Assembly: GCA_023450775.1 (NCBI GenBank)
Contig: JAEXGP010000415.1
Coordinates: 1-7,670, forward strand
DNA length: 7,670 nucleotides
Direction: 5' to 3'
Origin: Actinomycetes bacterium
Lineage (GTDB): Bacteria; Actinomycetota; Acidimicrobiia; Acidimicrobiales; Microtrichaceae
Below are positions 1 to 6,133 of the stretch, piece by piece. The notes under the pieces are model-generated. The model saw nothing but the letters and a program-made list of their open reading frames with translations, was not told where the DNA came from and searched no databases. Each line of letters begins with the position of its first letter. Position 1 is the stretch's first letter. The position numbers and the translations under genes were made by a program.

Positions 1-388
1 TCTGACGGGTCCCGCCCGACAGGTCCCGGGTCACCGTCCGCTCGTGCAGCGGATAGTCGAACTCGGCAAGGATCGCCCGCCCCCGATCCAGCGACTCGGC
101 CCGCCCGATGTCCGCTCCCCGGCCGAACATCACCAGGTGGTCCTCGGCGGTCAGCAGCTCGAACAGGCCCGGGATCTGCGGGCAGTAGCCGATGCGCCCG
201 TCGACGGACACGGTGCCCGCATCGGCTCGCTCCAGCCCGGCGCAGATGCGCATGAGCGTGGACTTGCCCGCACCGTTCTCGCCCGTGAGCGCCACCACCT
301 CGCCCCGGGCGACGGTCAGGTCCACCCCGTCGAGGATCGTGGTCCGTCCGAAGCGCTTGCAGACGCCGGCGACCACGAGTGCTCCCAC
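1..388 (-). CDS. ABC transporter ATP-binding protein, N-terminal part (truncated by window edge)
   Basis: This is the first 129 residues of an ABC-type ATPase, which would power a membrane transporter from the cytoplasmic face; the rest lies beyond the left edge. Visible motifs in order are the Walker A loop GENGAGKST at residues 36-44, the Q-loop glutamine in YCPQ at 68-71, and the ABC signature LSGGTRQ at 123-129, which ends exactly at the edge. Walker B and the H-loop are therefore not seen. The start is chosen as GTG at 388, because GGGAGGA lies 10 bases upstream (399-405) and ABC domains usually begin about 35 residues before Walker A. An in-frame GTG at 421 is possible but would place the ribosome binding site inside the gene. 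It starts 57 bp after the stop of 446-1312 on the same strand, so co-transcription is likely. The short Walker A to signature spacing and the GTRQ signature resemble NatA/CcmA-like exporter ATPases. The substrate cannot be told, and the permease is presumably off the window. Confidence 0.9.
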   Translation of the reverse strand, partial: MGALVVAGVCKRFGRTTILDGVDLTVARGEVVALTGENGAGKSTLMRICAGLERADAGTVSVDGRIGYCPQIPGLFELLTAEDHLVMFGRGADIGRAESLDRGRAILAEFDYPLHERTVTRDLSGGTRQ

Positions 389-445
389 CGGAACATCGTC
401 CTCCCGGACGTCGCGCTGCACCAGCGCGACCTGGGATCGCCGTGA

Positions 446-1312
446 TCAGCTCTGGGCGGCCGGCCAGCGATCCTCGCCGCCCTCCGGCAGCGTCAACAGC
501 AGCCACCTCAGCAGCGGCCGGCCGGAGGGCCAGTCCTCGCTCGCCTCACCCGACGACTCGTCCCAACGCTGCGCCGCGGCGTCGAGGAACGCGCGGGCAT
601 CGGCCGCATCGACGGCCACCAACTCCAACGGCTCGTCGGCCTCGGTAGCGACCGCGCCCGACATCGCGGCGAGGTCCACAGGTGCCAGCAGCGCGTCCTC
701 CACCACCGCATTCGGCTGACCCACGACGTTGGCGATGAACGTCATCTCCTGACCGTGCGGCCACGTGGCGACCACGAACACGTCCGTCTCGTCGTCGTCG
801 GCGAACTCGGTGGCCTCGTCGCGGTTGACCCACACGCCGGTGACACGGACATCCCCGATCCGTGCGATCCAGTCGGGCAGTCCCGGCGTGCTGCGCCCGG
901 CCAGCTCGGCGTCCATCCTCGTCCGCCAGTCGTCGGGGGCGAACGGTCGCAGCGCGTGCAGGAGCGCCGTCGTCTCCGGACGAACGGTGCCCGTGAACAG
1001 CTCGACCACCGATGACCAGGTGATGTCCTCGTCCGCCGAGTCGTCGGCCGCGTCCGCGAGCGTCGATGTCAGCACCAGCAGTTCGACGGGGTGACCGCTC
1101 GCGATCGCGTCGCCCGCGACGCCGATCGCTCCGGGCACGCCTTCGACGACGTCGTCGTCGAGATCGTCGTCCCACGGGCCGCTCAGCGGACCATCCACGA
1201 AGCTGCCGAACGGCGTCGGGGCCGACGAGCCGCCGTCCGGGGCCGGGCGACGCGTCGACCCGGTCCCCTTCGGCGTGACGCGACCACCCTTGCGCTTCTT
1301 CGGTCGACTCAT
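446..1312 (-). CDS. Uncharacterised acidic protein with basic N-terminal tail
   Basis: The product is about 288 residues, with no signal peptide or membrane segment, so probably cytoplasmic. It opens with a short basic tail (SRPKKRKGGRVTPKGT, about residues 2-17), then a Pro/Gly-rich stretch, an acidic run (WDDDLDDD, about 47-54), and a folded region from about 65 to the end. From memory, the order of features (a basic RVTPKGT tail, an ETTALL helix, an LPDWIARI segment, a strand reading GQEMTFIANVVGQPNAVVEDAL, then a W-P-x-x-RPLLRWLLL-LPEGG C-terminus) resembles an uncharacterised actinobacterial family. I cannot confirm that by search and assign no function. ATG at 1312 is preferred; a GTG at 1321 would add three residues, and neither has a clear Shine-Dalgarno sequence. 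It lies 60 bp after the ERCC4-type nuclease gene and 57 bp before the ABC ATPase gene, all on one strand. Confidence 0.82.
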   Translation of the reverse strand: MSRPKKRKGGRVTPKGTGSTRRPAPDGGSSAPTPFGSFVDGPLSGPWDDDLDDDVVEGVPGAIGVAGDAIASGHPVELLVLTSTLADAADDSADEDITWSSVVELFTGTVRPETTALLHALRPFAPDDWRTRMDAELAGRSTPGLPDWIARIGDVRVTGVWVNRDEATEFADDDETDVFVVATWPHGQEMTFIANVVGQPNAVVEDALLAPVDLAAMSGAVATEADEPLELVAVDAADARAFLDAAAQRWDESSGEASEDWPSGRPLLRWLLLTLPEGGEDRWPAAQS

Positions 1313-1372
1313 GGCCGGCACGCTACGGCAGCGCCGCCCCTGCGCCTCCGCCGTCCACGCCCTCCAGTGGCC

Positions 1373-2329
1373 TCAGCGCGCGGCGTCGTAGGCACGTCGG
1401 ACCGTGGCGGGGATGCGACCCTTCGACGACACCTCGAGACCGTTGGCCTTCGCCCACTCACGGATCTCGGATGCGGTCGGTTCCGCGGGCGGCAGTGGTC
1501 CGCCGGCCGGGAGCTCCGCCAGACGGTCCGCTCCCGGCTCGTCCTCGGCGTCATGCGCGAGCGCCGCTCCGAGGAACCGGTAGGTCCACTCCTGGGCGAG
1601 CGCTCGGGTTTCGCAGAACACGATCGGTACCCGTGGGAACCGCACCTGTGCCTCGGCCAGGCCCTCTGCCAGCACGCCGGGGGCGACGAACTTCGACCTG
1701 AACACCGCCGAGTAGCGATCCTCGACCACCAGCGCCGCTCGGGGAAGCTCATCGAGCGCCGCGAGCAGGTAGCGCAGCTTCCCGGTGGTCAGGGTGGACG
1801 ACAGGTCCTCGAGGCTCTTCCGCTCCACCGCAGCGACGATCCGGCCGTCGCGCTCGACGGCGTAGTCACCTGCGTGCAGCGCCTGGCGACGGGTCGTCGC
1901 CTGCTGCGCAGAGAACTTCCACCCGTACCGCTCGTGGCTGTCCACGAGGATCTCGAGCACCTGCCCCGACGCCCGGCGGGTCGGCGTGCTCACCGCCGGA
2001 CGGGCCTGACGGGCGGTACGGGCGCTCTGCCAGAAGATCACCTCCCGACCGCGGGACCGGGCGAACACGAACTGCGAGCGGTTCTCCCTGCCCCGGTCCA
2101 GCACCAGGTCGATCGCGGCACCCCGACGCACGCACGATCGCACCGGGACGCGCTCGACCACCTCGGCCGAGTCATCCCAGTCCGACGACGGATGGCAGTA
2201 GACCTTGGCGGTCCGAGGCCACGTGTCGCGCACCTTGAGCACCACGCCGTCCGACCCCAGGGGCAACCGCACGAGGTACGGCAACGTCGAGTCCGGGTCC
2301 GGGTTCCGGGCGATGACGAAGTCCTCCAT
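1373..2329 (-). CDS. ERCC4/XPF-family nuclease domain protein with C-terminal Lsr2-like DNA-binding domain
   Basis: A 318-residue protein, probably a DNA nuclease. Residues 1 to about 110 form an unrecognised N-terminal domain, followed by a basic linker (about 102-120). Residues about 125-255 carry the XPF/ERCC4 nuclease signature in order: VDSHE (D130, E133), GDY (D155), and ERKSLED (E169-R170-K171, D175), matching the GD...ERKxxxD active-site pattern, so the catalytic residues look intact. After an acidic, Pro-rich spacer (about 260-285), residues 286-318 (SEIREWAKANGLEV...SKGRIP...RRAYDAA) match the Lsr2 C-terminal DNA-binding fold, with KGR (303-305) where Lsr2 usually has RGR. Lsr2 binds AT-rich DNA in the minor groove, so targeting of such DNA is inferred. 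No helix-hairpin-helix or helicase is seen, unlike eukaryotic XPF. ATG 2329 is well bounded by an in-frame TGA 12 bases upstream. There is no Shine-Dalgarno, which suggests a leaderless or very short leader transcript. Repair, recombination or defence are all possible roles. Confidence 0.88.
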   Translation of the reverse strand: MEDFVIARNPDPDSTLPYLVRLPLGSDGVVLKVRDTWPRTAKVYCHPSSDWDDSAEVVERVPVRSCVRRGAAIDLVLDRGRENRSQFVFARSRGREVIFWQSARTARQARPAVSTPTRRASGQVLEILVDSHERYGWKFSAQQATTRRQALHAGDYAVERDGRIVAAVERKSLEDLSSTLTTGKLRYLLAALDELPRAALVVEDRYSAVFRSKFVAPGVLAEGLAEAQVRFPRVPIVFCETRALAQEWTYRFLGAALAHDAEDEPGADRLAELPAGGPLPPAEPTASEIREWAKANGLEVSSKGRIPATVRRAYDAAR

Positions 2330-2367
2330 CGGGTGACATCATCGCCGCTCGGCGCACCGTTTCGGTT

Positions 2368-2383
2368 GTCTCGACGCCGAGAC
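2368..2383. promoter_or_regulatory. Perfect inverted repeat upstream of nuclease gene, candidate operator
   Basis: GTCTCG and CGAGAC form perfect 6-base arms around a 4-base centre (ACGC on the plus strand). The dyad lies 38-54 bases before the nuclease ATG at 2329, in the position expected for a promoter-proximal operator. It does not match the actinobacterial LexA box (CGAAC-N4-GTTCG). The arms are short and the region is GC-rich, so chance is not excluded. Confidence 0.35.
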
Positions 2384-2438
2384 GTGCCCGGCCCTGTGGA
2401 GCGAGTCCGGTCGCTCACCACCGATGCACCGGTCGGGA

Positions 2439-2479
2439 CTGCGTGAGTCGGCGTCGGTCAGCGACGGCAACTCACGCAG
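2439..2479 (-). terminator. Hairpin after alpha/beta hydrolase gene, probable terminator
   Basis: CTGCGTGAGT (2439-2448) pairs perfectly with ACTCACGCAG (2470-2479). An inner stem CGTCG/CGACG (2452-2456, 2462-2466) closes a 5-base loop, separated from the outer stem by a symmetric 3-base internal loop. It begins 22 bases after the hydrolase stop at 2502 on the minus strand. No T-tract follows, as is common for actinobacterial stem-only terminators. It would separate the hydrolase from the nuclease gene downstream. Confidence 0.7.
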
Positions 2480-2501
2480 GAACGGGACGGAAGAGGAGCG
2501 C

Positions 2502-3416
2502 TCAGGTGCAGCGGTCGACGTGCTCGGTCACCAGCGAGGCGACCAGGTCCGGGGCCGTCAGCGGCAGCCAGTGGCCGCCGTCGACCGGCGTGACGACGAC
2601 CTCGTCGGGGATCCACGTCGTGCACGTCGCCAGCGCCGGGCTCACGTACCGGTCGCCGCGGGGCACCACGATCTGCACCGGCACGGTCGTGCTCACCACC
2701 TCCGGTCCGGTCATCGCCCGCAGCACGTTGGCCCGGTAGAGGTTCACGCCGTTGGCCCCGTTCGACTGCACACGCTCGACGGCGTCGTCCTCGGGCAGCA
2801 GCTCGACGGGCACGCCCTCGGAGCGCTCCAGGACCCTCGGCCACGCCCGTCGGGAGAACCCGGAGCGCCAGAACGCCGGCGCCAGCCACGGCAGCTGGAA
2901 CACGCCGACGTACCAGGACTTCGCAGCCTGGTGTGCGAGCGCCGGCAGCGACGGCGCCTGTCGACCGTGACCGGTCTCGCGACGGAAGAACGACCCGACC
3001 GCGTCGAGGTGCGGTCCCGAGATCGAGGTGTAGGTGCCGAAGCGCTCGCCGAGCTCCTCCTGGCAGACGAAGTGCCAGCCCTGGATCGAGCCCCAATCGT
3101 GACCGACCAGGTGCACCGGCCGGCCGTCGGGCACGGTCGCGTCGAGCACCGCCGCCACGTCCTCGGCGAGCAGCGACAGCCGGTAGCCGTCGACATCGCC
3201 GGGCACCGCGGAGTCGCCGGCGCCGCGCACGTCGTAGGTCACCACGTGGAACCGCTCGGCCAGGCGGTCGGCCACCGGATCCCACACCGCGTGGTCGTCG
3301 GGGTAGCCGTGCACCGCGAGCACGGTCTCGGACGCACCCACATTGCGCTCGTACACGACGATGTCGAGCCCGCCACCACCGGCGACCGTCCGGCGCCGCA
3401 CCCCGTCGTGCTCCAT
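2502..3416 (-). CDS. Alpha/beta hydrolase, epoxide hydrolase-like (EphD hydrolase-domain type)
   Basis: A 304-residue alpha/beta-hydrolase-fold enzyme with no signal peptide. The oxyanion-hole motif HGYPDDHAVWD is at 36-46 and YDVRGAGDS at 61-69. The nucleophile elbow GHDWGS at 105-110 makes Asp107 the nucleophile; Asp here marks epoxide hydrolases and haloalkane dehalogenases rather than Ser esterases. The probable acid is Asp255 (PRGDRYVSP) and the catalytic His is His282 (GGHWL). A cap domain rich in Trp and Phe lies at about 135-235. The RGAGDS and HDWGSIQGW segments recall, from memory, the N-terminal hydrolase domain of mycobacterial EphD, but the C-terminal dehydrogenase domain of EphD is absent. 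The start ATG 3416 leaves a normal length for the family; a weak GGCGGG precedes it. The frame stays open far upstream, antisense to the VIT gene, but that extension has no family resemblance. It is divergent from the VIT gene. The substrate (epoxide or halide) is not determined. Confidence 0.9.
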   Translation of the reverse strand: MEHDGVRRRTVAGGGGLDIVVYERNVGASETVLAVHGYPDDHAVWDPVADRLAERFHVVTYDVRGAGDSAVPGDVDGYRLSLLAEDVAAVLDATVPDGRPVHLVGHDWGSIQGWHFVCQEELGERFGTYTSISGPHLDAVGSFFRRETGHGRQAPSLPALAHQAAKSWYVGVFQLPWLAPAFWRSGFSRRAWPRVLERSEGVPVELLPEDDAVERVQSNGANGVNLYRANVLRAMTGPEVVSTTVPVQIVVPRGDRYVSPALATCTTWIPDEVVVTPVDGGHWLPLTAPDLVASLVTEHVDRCT

Positions 3417-3451
3417 CCCGCCATTCGAGCAGGTCGCACGCGCCGCCGACG

Positions 3452-3486
3452 CCGGACGCACCCCGGTCGAGCCCCGTCCGGGTGCG
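3452..3486. promoter_or_regulatory. Overlapping inverted repeats in the hydrolase/VIT divergent promoter region
   Basis: Within the 90-bp divergent gap, CCGGACG (3452-3458) pairs with CGTCCGG (3475-3481), and the overlapping CGCACCC (3457-3463) pairs with GGGTGCG (3480-3486). The two pairings share bases at both ends and so are partly exclusive as RNA. They could be an operator serving both genes or a leader structure ahead of the VIT ribosome binding site at 3498-3503. GC-rich chance pairing is a real alternative. Confidence 0.25.
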
Positions 3487-3506
3487 AGACTGCGCGCGGA
3501 GGTGTC

Positions 3507-4217
3507 ATGCAGCCGTCGAGCGATCCGCATCGGTGGAACGACATCTGGGAGTGGGTGCGTGATCCCGGGCCCAAGCGCGGGTGGATCATCGACGCCAACG
3601 ACGGGATCATCGCCACCGCCGGCATCCTGCAGGGCTTCGCCGGCGCCGGTGCCGGCGACCGCCTGCTCATGTTCACCGCCACCGCGGCCACGATCGCCGG
3701 CGGCCTGAGCACGGGCGGCGCCAAGTGGGCCGAGGACGCGTCGGAGCGGGAGGCCCAGGTGCGGATCGCGGACGCCGAGCGGTCGGATCTGGAGCGCGAC
3801 CTCGAGGCCGAGATCGACGAGCTCGCCGAGCACTGGACGGCCCGTGGTCTGGAGCCGGAGCTCGCCCGGACCGTCGCCGAGCAGCTGACCGAGCACGACG
3901 CGCTCGCGGCGCAGCTGGAGTCGGAGTACGGGTTCGACGAGCCGATGCCCGCGGCGGTGCCCGTGCTGTCCGGCGCCGCGACCTGCCTCGCGTTCGTCGC
4001 CGGTGCGCTGATCCCGCTGCTGATCACCTACTTCGCGCCGGTGAACATCGAGACGTGGGCGATCATCGTCGCCGTCGTCATCGCGCTCACGTTGACCTCG
4101 ATCGTCTCGGCCCGCGCCGCCCACCTGTCGCCGCTGCGCACGCTGGGCCGCAGCCTGGTGGTAGGCGGCCTCACCCTGCTCGTCAGCTACATCGCCGGCG
4201 AGCTCCTCCTGGGCTGA
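3507..4217 (+). CDS. VIT1/CCC1-family transmembrane protein (iron/manganese transporter type)
   Basis: A 236-residue five-helix membrane protein of the VIT1/CCC1 family, which in characterised members moves Fe2+ or Mn2+ out of the cytosol. TM1 is about 27-47 and contains IDANDGIIATAGILQGFAGAGA, the family DGxNDG-type signature (D29, N31, D32, G33). TM2 is about 53-73. A Glu/Asp-rich helical cytoplasmic segment at about 76-146 is the usual metal-binding domain. TM3 is about 151-175 (GALIPLL, typical of the family), TM4 about 184-204 and TM5 about 213-235. TM2 reads GGLSTGGAKWAED where classical members have SM-x-x-GEYVS, so the conserved Met and Tyr are missing. ATG 3507 has GGAGGT at 3498-3503, an unusually short 3-base gap. 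The frame is open upstream, antisense to the hydrolase gene, but only this start gives the family length. It converges on the ABC permease gene with 22 bp between stops. Metal specificity cannot be inferred. Confidence 0.88.
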   Translation: MQPSSDPHRWNDIWEWVRDPGPKRGWIIDANDGIIATAGILQGFAGAGAGDRLLMFTATAATIAGGLSTGGAKWAEDASEREAQVRIADAERSDLERDLEAEIDELAEHWTARGLEPELARTVAEQLTEHDALAAQLESEYGFDEPMPAAVPVLSGAATCLAFVAGALIPLLITYFAPVNIETWAIIVAVVIALTLTSIVSARAAHLSPLRTLGRSLVVGGLTLLVSYIAGELLLG

Positions 4218-4239
4218 TGACCCGGCCGACCGCGTTCGC

Positions 4240-5010
4240 TCAGCGGTACGGCTCCCAGCGGAACCGCTTGAGCGAGATGATCACGCCGGCGATTCCCCAC
4301 GCGATCATCACCGCCAGGTCGCTGAAGCGGACGCCGGTGCCCGACACGAACGGGTCGAACACCGCCACCATCGACGTGATCAGGTGCCGCACCGGGAACA
4401 CCGCGGCGATGCGCCCGAGCAGCGAGTCGTTCGCGACCTCGCCGAACGTGCCCGAGATGAACAGCAGCGGGAAGAGGATGAAGTTGATGATCGCCGGCGC
4501 CGCGTCCTCGTTGGGCACGAACGTCGACACGGCCACGCCGAGGGCACTGAAGCAGAACGCGGCGGTGACCGTCACCACCAAGAGGGCGAGGTACCGGCCG
4601 GGCCACGTCACTCCGTAGAACAGCAGCCCGAGCGCGATCACCAGCCCGGTCAGGATCGCGGCCACCACGACGACGTTGCCGAACACGCCGCCCAGGTAGA
4701 GGCCCGGCGACAGCGGCGTGCCTCGCATTCGCTTGAGCAGGCCCCGCTCCCGACGGTTGCAGATCGTGAACGCGAGATTCGTGTAGCAGGCCGAGATCAG
4801 CCCGAACGACACGATCGCCGGCACGTAGTACTGCGCGAACCGCACCTCGCCGCCGTCGAGCGACACCCGATTGTTGCCGTTGAGCGCCACGAAGATCACG
4901 AGGAACAGCAGCGGGAACGCGAACGTGAACGCCGCGGCCGCGGGGTTGCGCCAGTACGACTTCTGCTCCCAGCCCACCTGGCGGCCGAACATCGTGAGCG
5001 CGGAGGTCAT
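4240..5010 (-). CDS. ABC-2 type transporter permease
   Basis: A 256-residue integral membrane permease of the ABC-2 exporter family, partner of the ATPase encoded immediately upstream. Six membrane segments are visible at about 24-43, 62-82, 108-133, 139-163, 170-189 and 231-248. The cytoplasmic loop after TM2 contains NRRERGLLKRMRGTPLSP (85-102), the typical coupling region of DrrB/ABC2_membrane proteins. An acidic extracellular loop lies between TM1 and TM2, and a VFPVRHL segment (204-210) precedes the last helix. The ATG at 5010 overlaps the ATPase stop as ATGA, with GAGGA about 6 bases upstream inside the ATPase gene, indicating translational coupling and fixed stoichiometry. The minus frame stays open further upstream only as an antisense-free shadow of the ATPase gene, so that extension is rejected. 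The role is drug, lipid or other export; the substrate is unknown. Confidence 0.92.
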   Translation of the reverse strand: MTSALTMFGRQVGWEQKSYWRNPAAAAFTFAFPLLFLVIFVALNGNNRVSLDGGEVRFAQYYVPAIVSFGLISACYTNLAFTICNRRERGLLKRMRGTPLSPGLYLGGVFGNVVVVAAILTGLVIALGLLFYGVTWPGRYLALLVVTVTAAFCFSALGVAVSTFVPNEDAAPAIINFILFPLLFISGTFGEVANDSLLGRIAAVFPVRHLITSMVAVFDPFVSGTGVRFSDLAVMIAWGIAGVIISLKRFRWEPYR

Positions 5011-5924
5011 CGTGCGTCCTCGGGCTCGCTCGCGGTGAGCGCCAGGTAGACGTCCTCGAGCGACGGCCGGGTGACGGTCAGGCCGTCGAGCTCGAACGGG
5101 TCGGGGCGGTCCTGCGCCCACGAGGTCAGGCGGTGCAGCACCTCGGTGGGCTCGGACGTGGTGAACCCGACCATGCCGTCGTCGGACCGCGCCTCGACGG
5201 GGACCGGCAGGTCGGCCGGAGCGACGCCGCGTGGCAGGCGGAACTCGACCGTGACGTCGGCCTCGGCACGCCCGCCGATCGACTGCGGCGTGCCCTCGGC
5301 GACGATCCGGCCGTCGGCGATCACGACCACCCGATCGGCCAGCGCCTGCGCCTCGTCCATGTAGTGCGTGGTGAGGAGAACGGTCTTGCCGAGGTCGCCG
5401 AGGTTGCGCACGATCTCCCACGCCTGGCGCCGGGCCGACGGGTCGAACCCGGTCGTCGGCTCGTCCAGGAAGAGGAGCTCGGGGTCGCCGATCAGGCCGA
5501 GCGCCACGTCGAGCCGCCGCTGCTGGCCGCCCGACAATGTCTTGACCCGTGCGTTCGCCTTCTCGTCCAGGCCGACCAACGAGACGACCTCGGCCACGTC
5601 ACGGGGATGGCGGTAGTACTCCGAGTGCTTCCGCAGCACCTCCGACACCGTGAGGAACGGGTCGACGCCGACCTCCTGCAGCACGATGCCGATCCGCTGC
5701 CGCAGCTCGGTGCCGCCGTGGGCGGGGTCCATGCCGAGGACGCTGACGTCGCCGGCGTCGCGGGTGAGATAGCCCTCGAGGATCTCGACGGTGGTCGTCT
5801 TGCCGGCGCCGTTCGGTCCGAGCACGGCGACGATCTCGCCCTCGTCGACCGAGAAGCTCAGACCCTTGACCGCCTGGACGTCGCCGTAGGACTTCCGAAG
5901 GCCCTCGACCTCGATCACCGACAC
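5007..5924 (-). CDS. ABC transporter ATP-binding protein (DrrA-like exporter ATPase)
   Basis: A complete 305-residue ATPase. Motifs: Walker A GPNGAGKTT (36-44), Q-loop Gln83 (VLQE), ABC signature LSGGQQR (130-136), Walker B LLFLDEP (150-156) with catalytic Glu155, D-loop GFDP (159-162), and H-loop His187 (TTHYMDEA). All are intact. About 90 residues follow the nucleotide-binding domain, ending in a SLEDVYLALT motif (near 290-300), as in DrrA-type exporter ATPases. The start is GTG 5924, since GGGAGGT lies 8 bases upstream (5933-5939), and translation from it gives the expected IEVEGLRKSYG opening. Its stop overlaps the permease start by 4 bases. Together they form a two-gene exporter of the daunorubicin-resistance type. 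That class also includes antibiotic, lipid and natural-product exporters, so drug resistance is not implied. The 209-bp gap upstream holds its promoter and, further up, the terminator of 6134-7168. Confidence 0.95.
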   Translation of the reverse strand: MSVIEVEGLRKSYGDVQAVKGLSFSVDEGEIVAVLGPNGAGKTTTVEILEGYLTRDAGDVSVLGMDPAHGGTELRQRIGIVLQEVGVDPFLTVSEVLRKHSEYYRHPRDVAEVVSLVGLDEKANARVKTLSGGQQRRLDVALGLIGDPELLFLDEPTTGFDPSARRQAWEIVRNLGDLGKTVLLTTHYMDEAQALADRVVVIADGRIVAEGTPQSIGGRAEADVTVEFRLPRGVAPADLPVPVEARSDDGMVGFTTSEPTEVLHRLTSWAQDRPDPFELDGLTVTRPSLEDVYLALTASEPEDAR

Positions 5925-6064
5925 CCTGATGCACCTCCCGGACGTCAGGTGGCCCCGACGCGAGCGGTGCCGGCGACGACGTTACGCCCGAGGCCGTCGT
6001 GAGGACCGGCCGCGTTGCCGAGCTCTGCCCGACCGGCGACATCGAGCGCGGGGGTCACCCGACC

Positions 6065-6111
6065 GATCTTGTGCGCGAGACGCCCGTGGCGGGCCGCTCT
6101 CGCACAAGATC
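6065..6111 (-). terminator. Long palindrome after 6134-7168, probable terminator; repeat copy 1
   Basis: A 22-base arm (6065-6086) pairs with 6090-6111 around a 3-base loop with three mismatches; the outer 11 base pairs (GATCTTGTGCG) are perfect. It starts 22 bases after the minus-strand stop at 6134, the expected place for a terminator. No T-tract follows on the minus strand. The core 6069-6107 is 33/39 identical, in the same orientation, to 7316-7354. Confidence 0.72.
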
Positions 6112-6133
6112 CGCGGACCGAGGCGGCTCCCAA

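Noticed and set aside
389..448. Stop-codon readthrough joining the 288-residue protein to the ABC ATPase, which are in the same frame
   Set aside because: Same-frame neighbours occur by chance one time in three. The ATPase has its own GGGAGGA and GTG start, and no readthrough signal is evident.
1091..2446. 451-codon plus-strand open frame opposite the nuclease gene
   Set aside because: The translation is Arg/His/Ala-rich with no recognisable motif, and the opposite strand encodes intact ERCC4 and Lsr2 motifs. This is typical of GC-rich shadow frames.
3482..3489. GTGCGAGA resembling the arm of the palindromic repeats
   Set aside because: Only 8 bases match, and there is no matching opposite arm, so it is not a third copy.
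2424..3506. Long plus-strand open frame upstream of and in frame with the VIT gene (about 360 extra residues)
   Set aside because: It is antisense to the alpha/beta hydrolase gene, which has a full catalytic set. The extension is His/Arg/Ala-rich shadow sequence, and only the start at 3507 gives the family length.
3417..4124. Minus-strand open frame extending the hydrolase upstream, antisense to the VIT gene
   Set aside because: The composition is shadow-like, the hydrolase fold begins normally at 3416, and the VIT gene on the opposite strand has clear family motifs.
5945..6133. Small minus-strand open frame (62 codons) upstream of the ABC ATPase gene
   Set aside because: It spans the strong terminator-like palindrome and begins without a clear ribosome binding site, so it is probably a chance frame.
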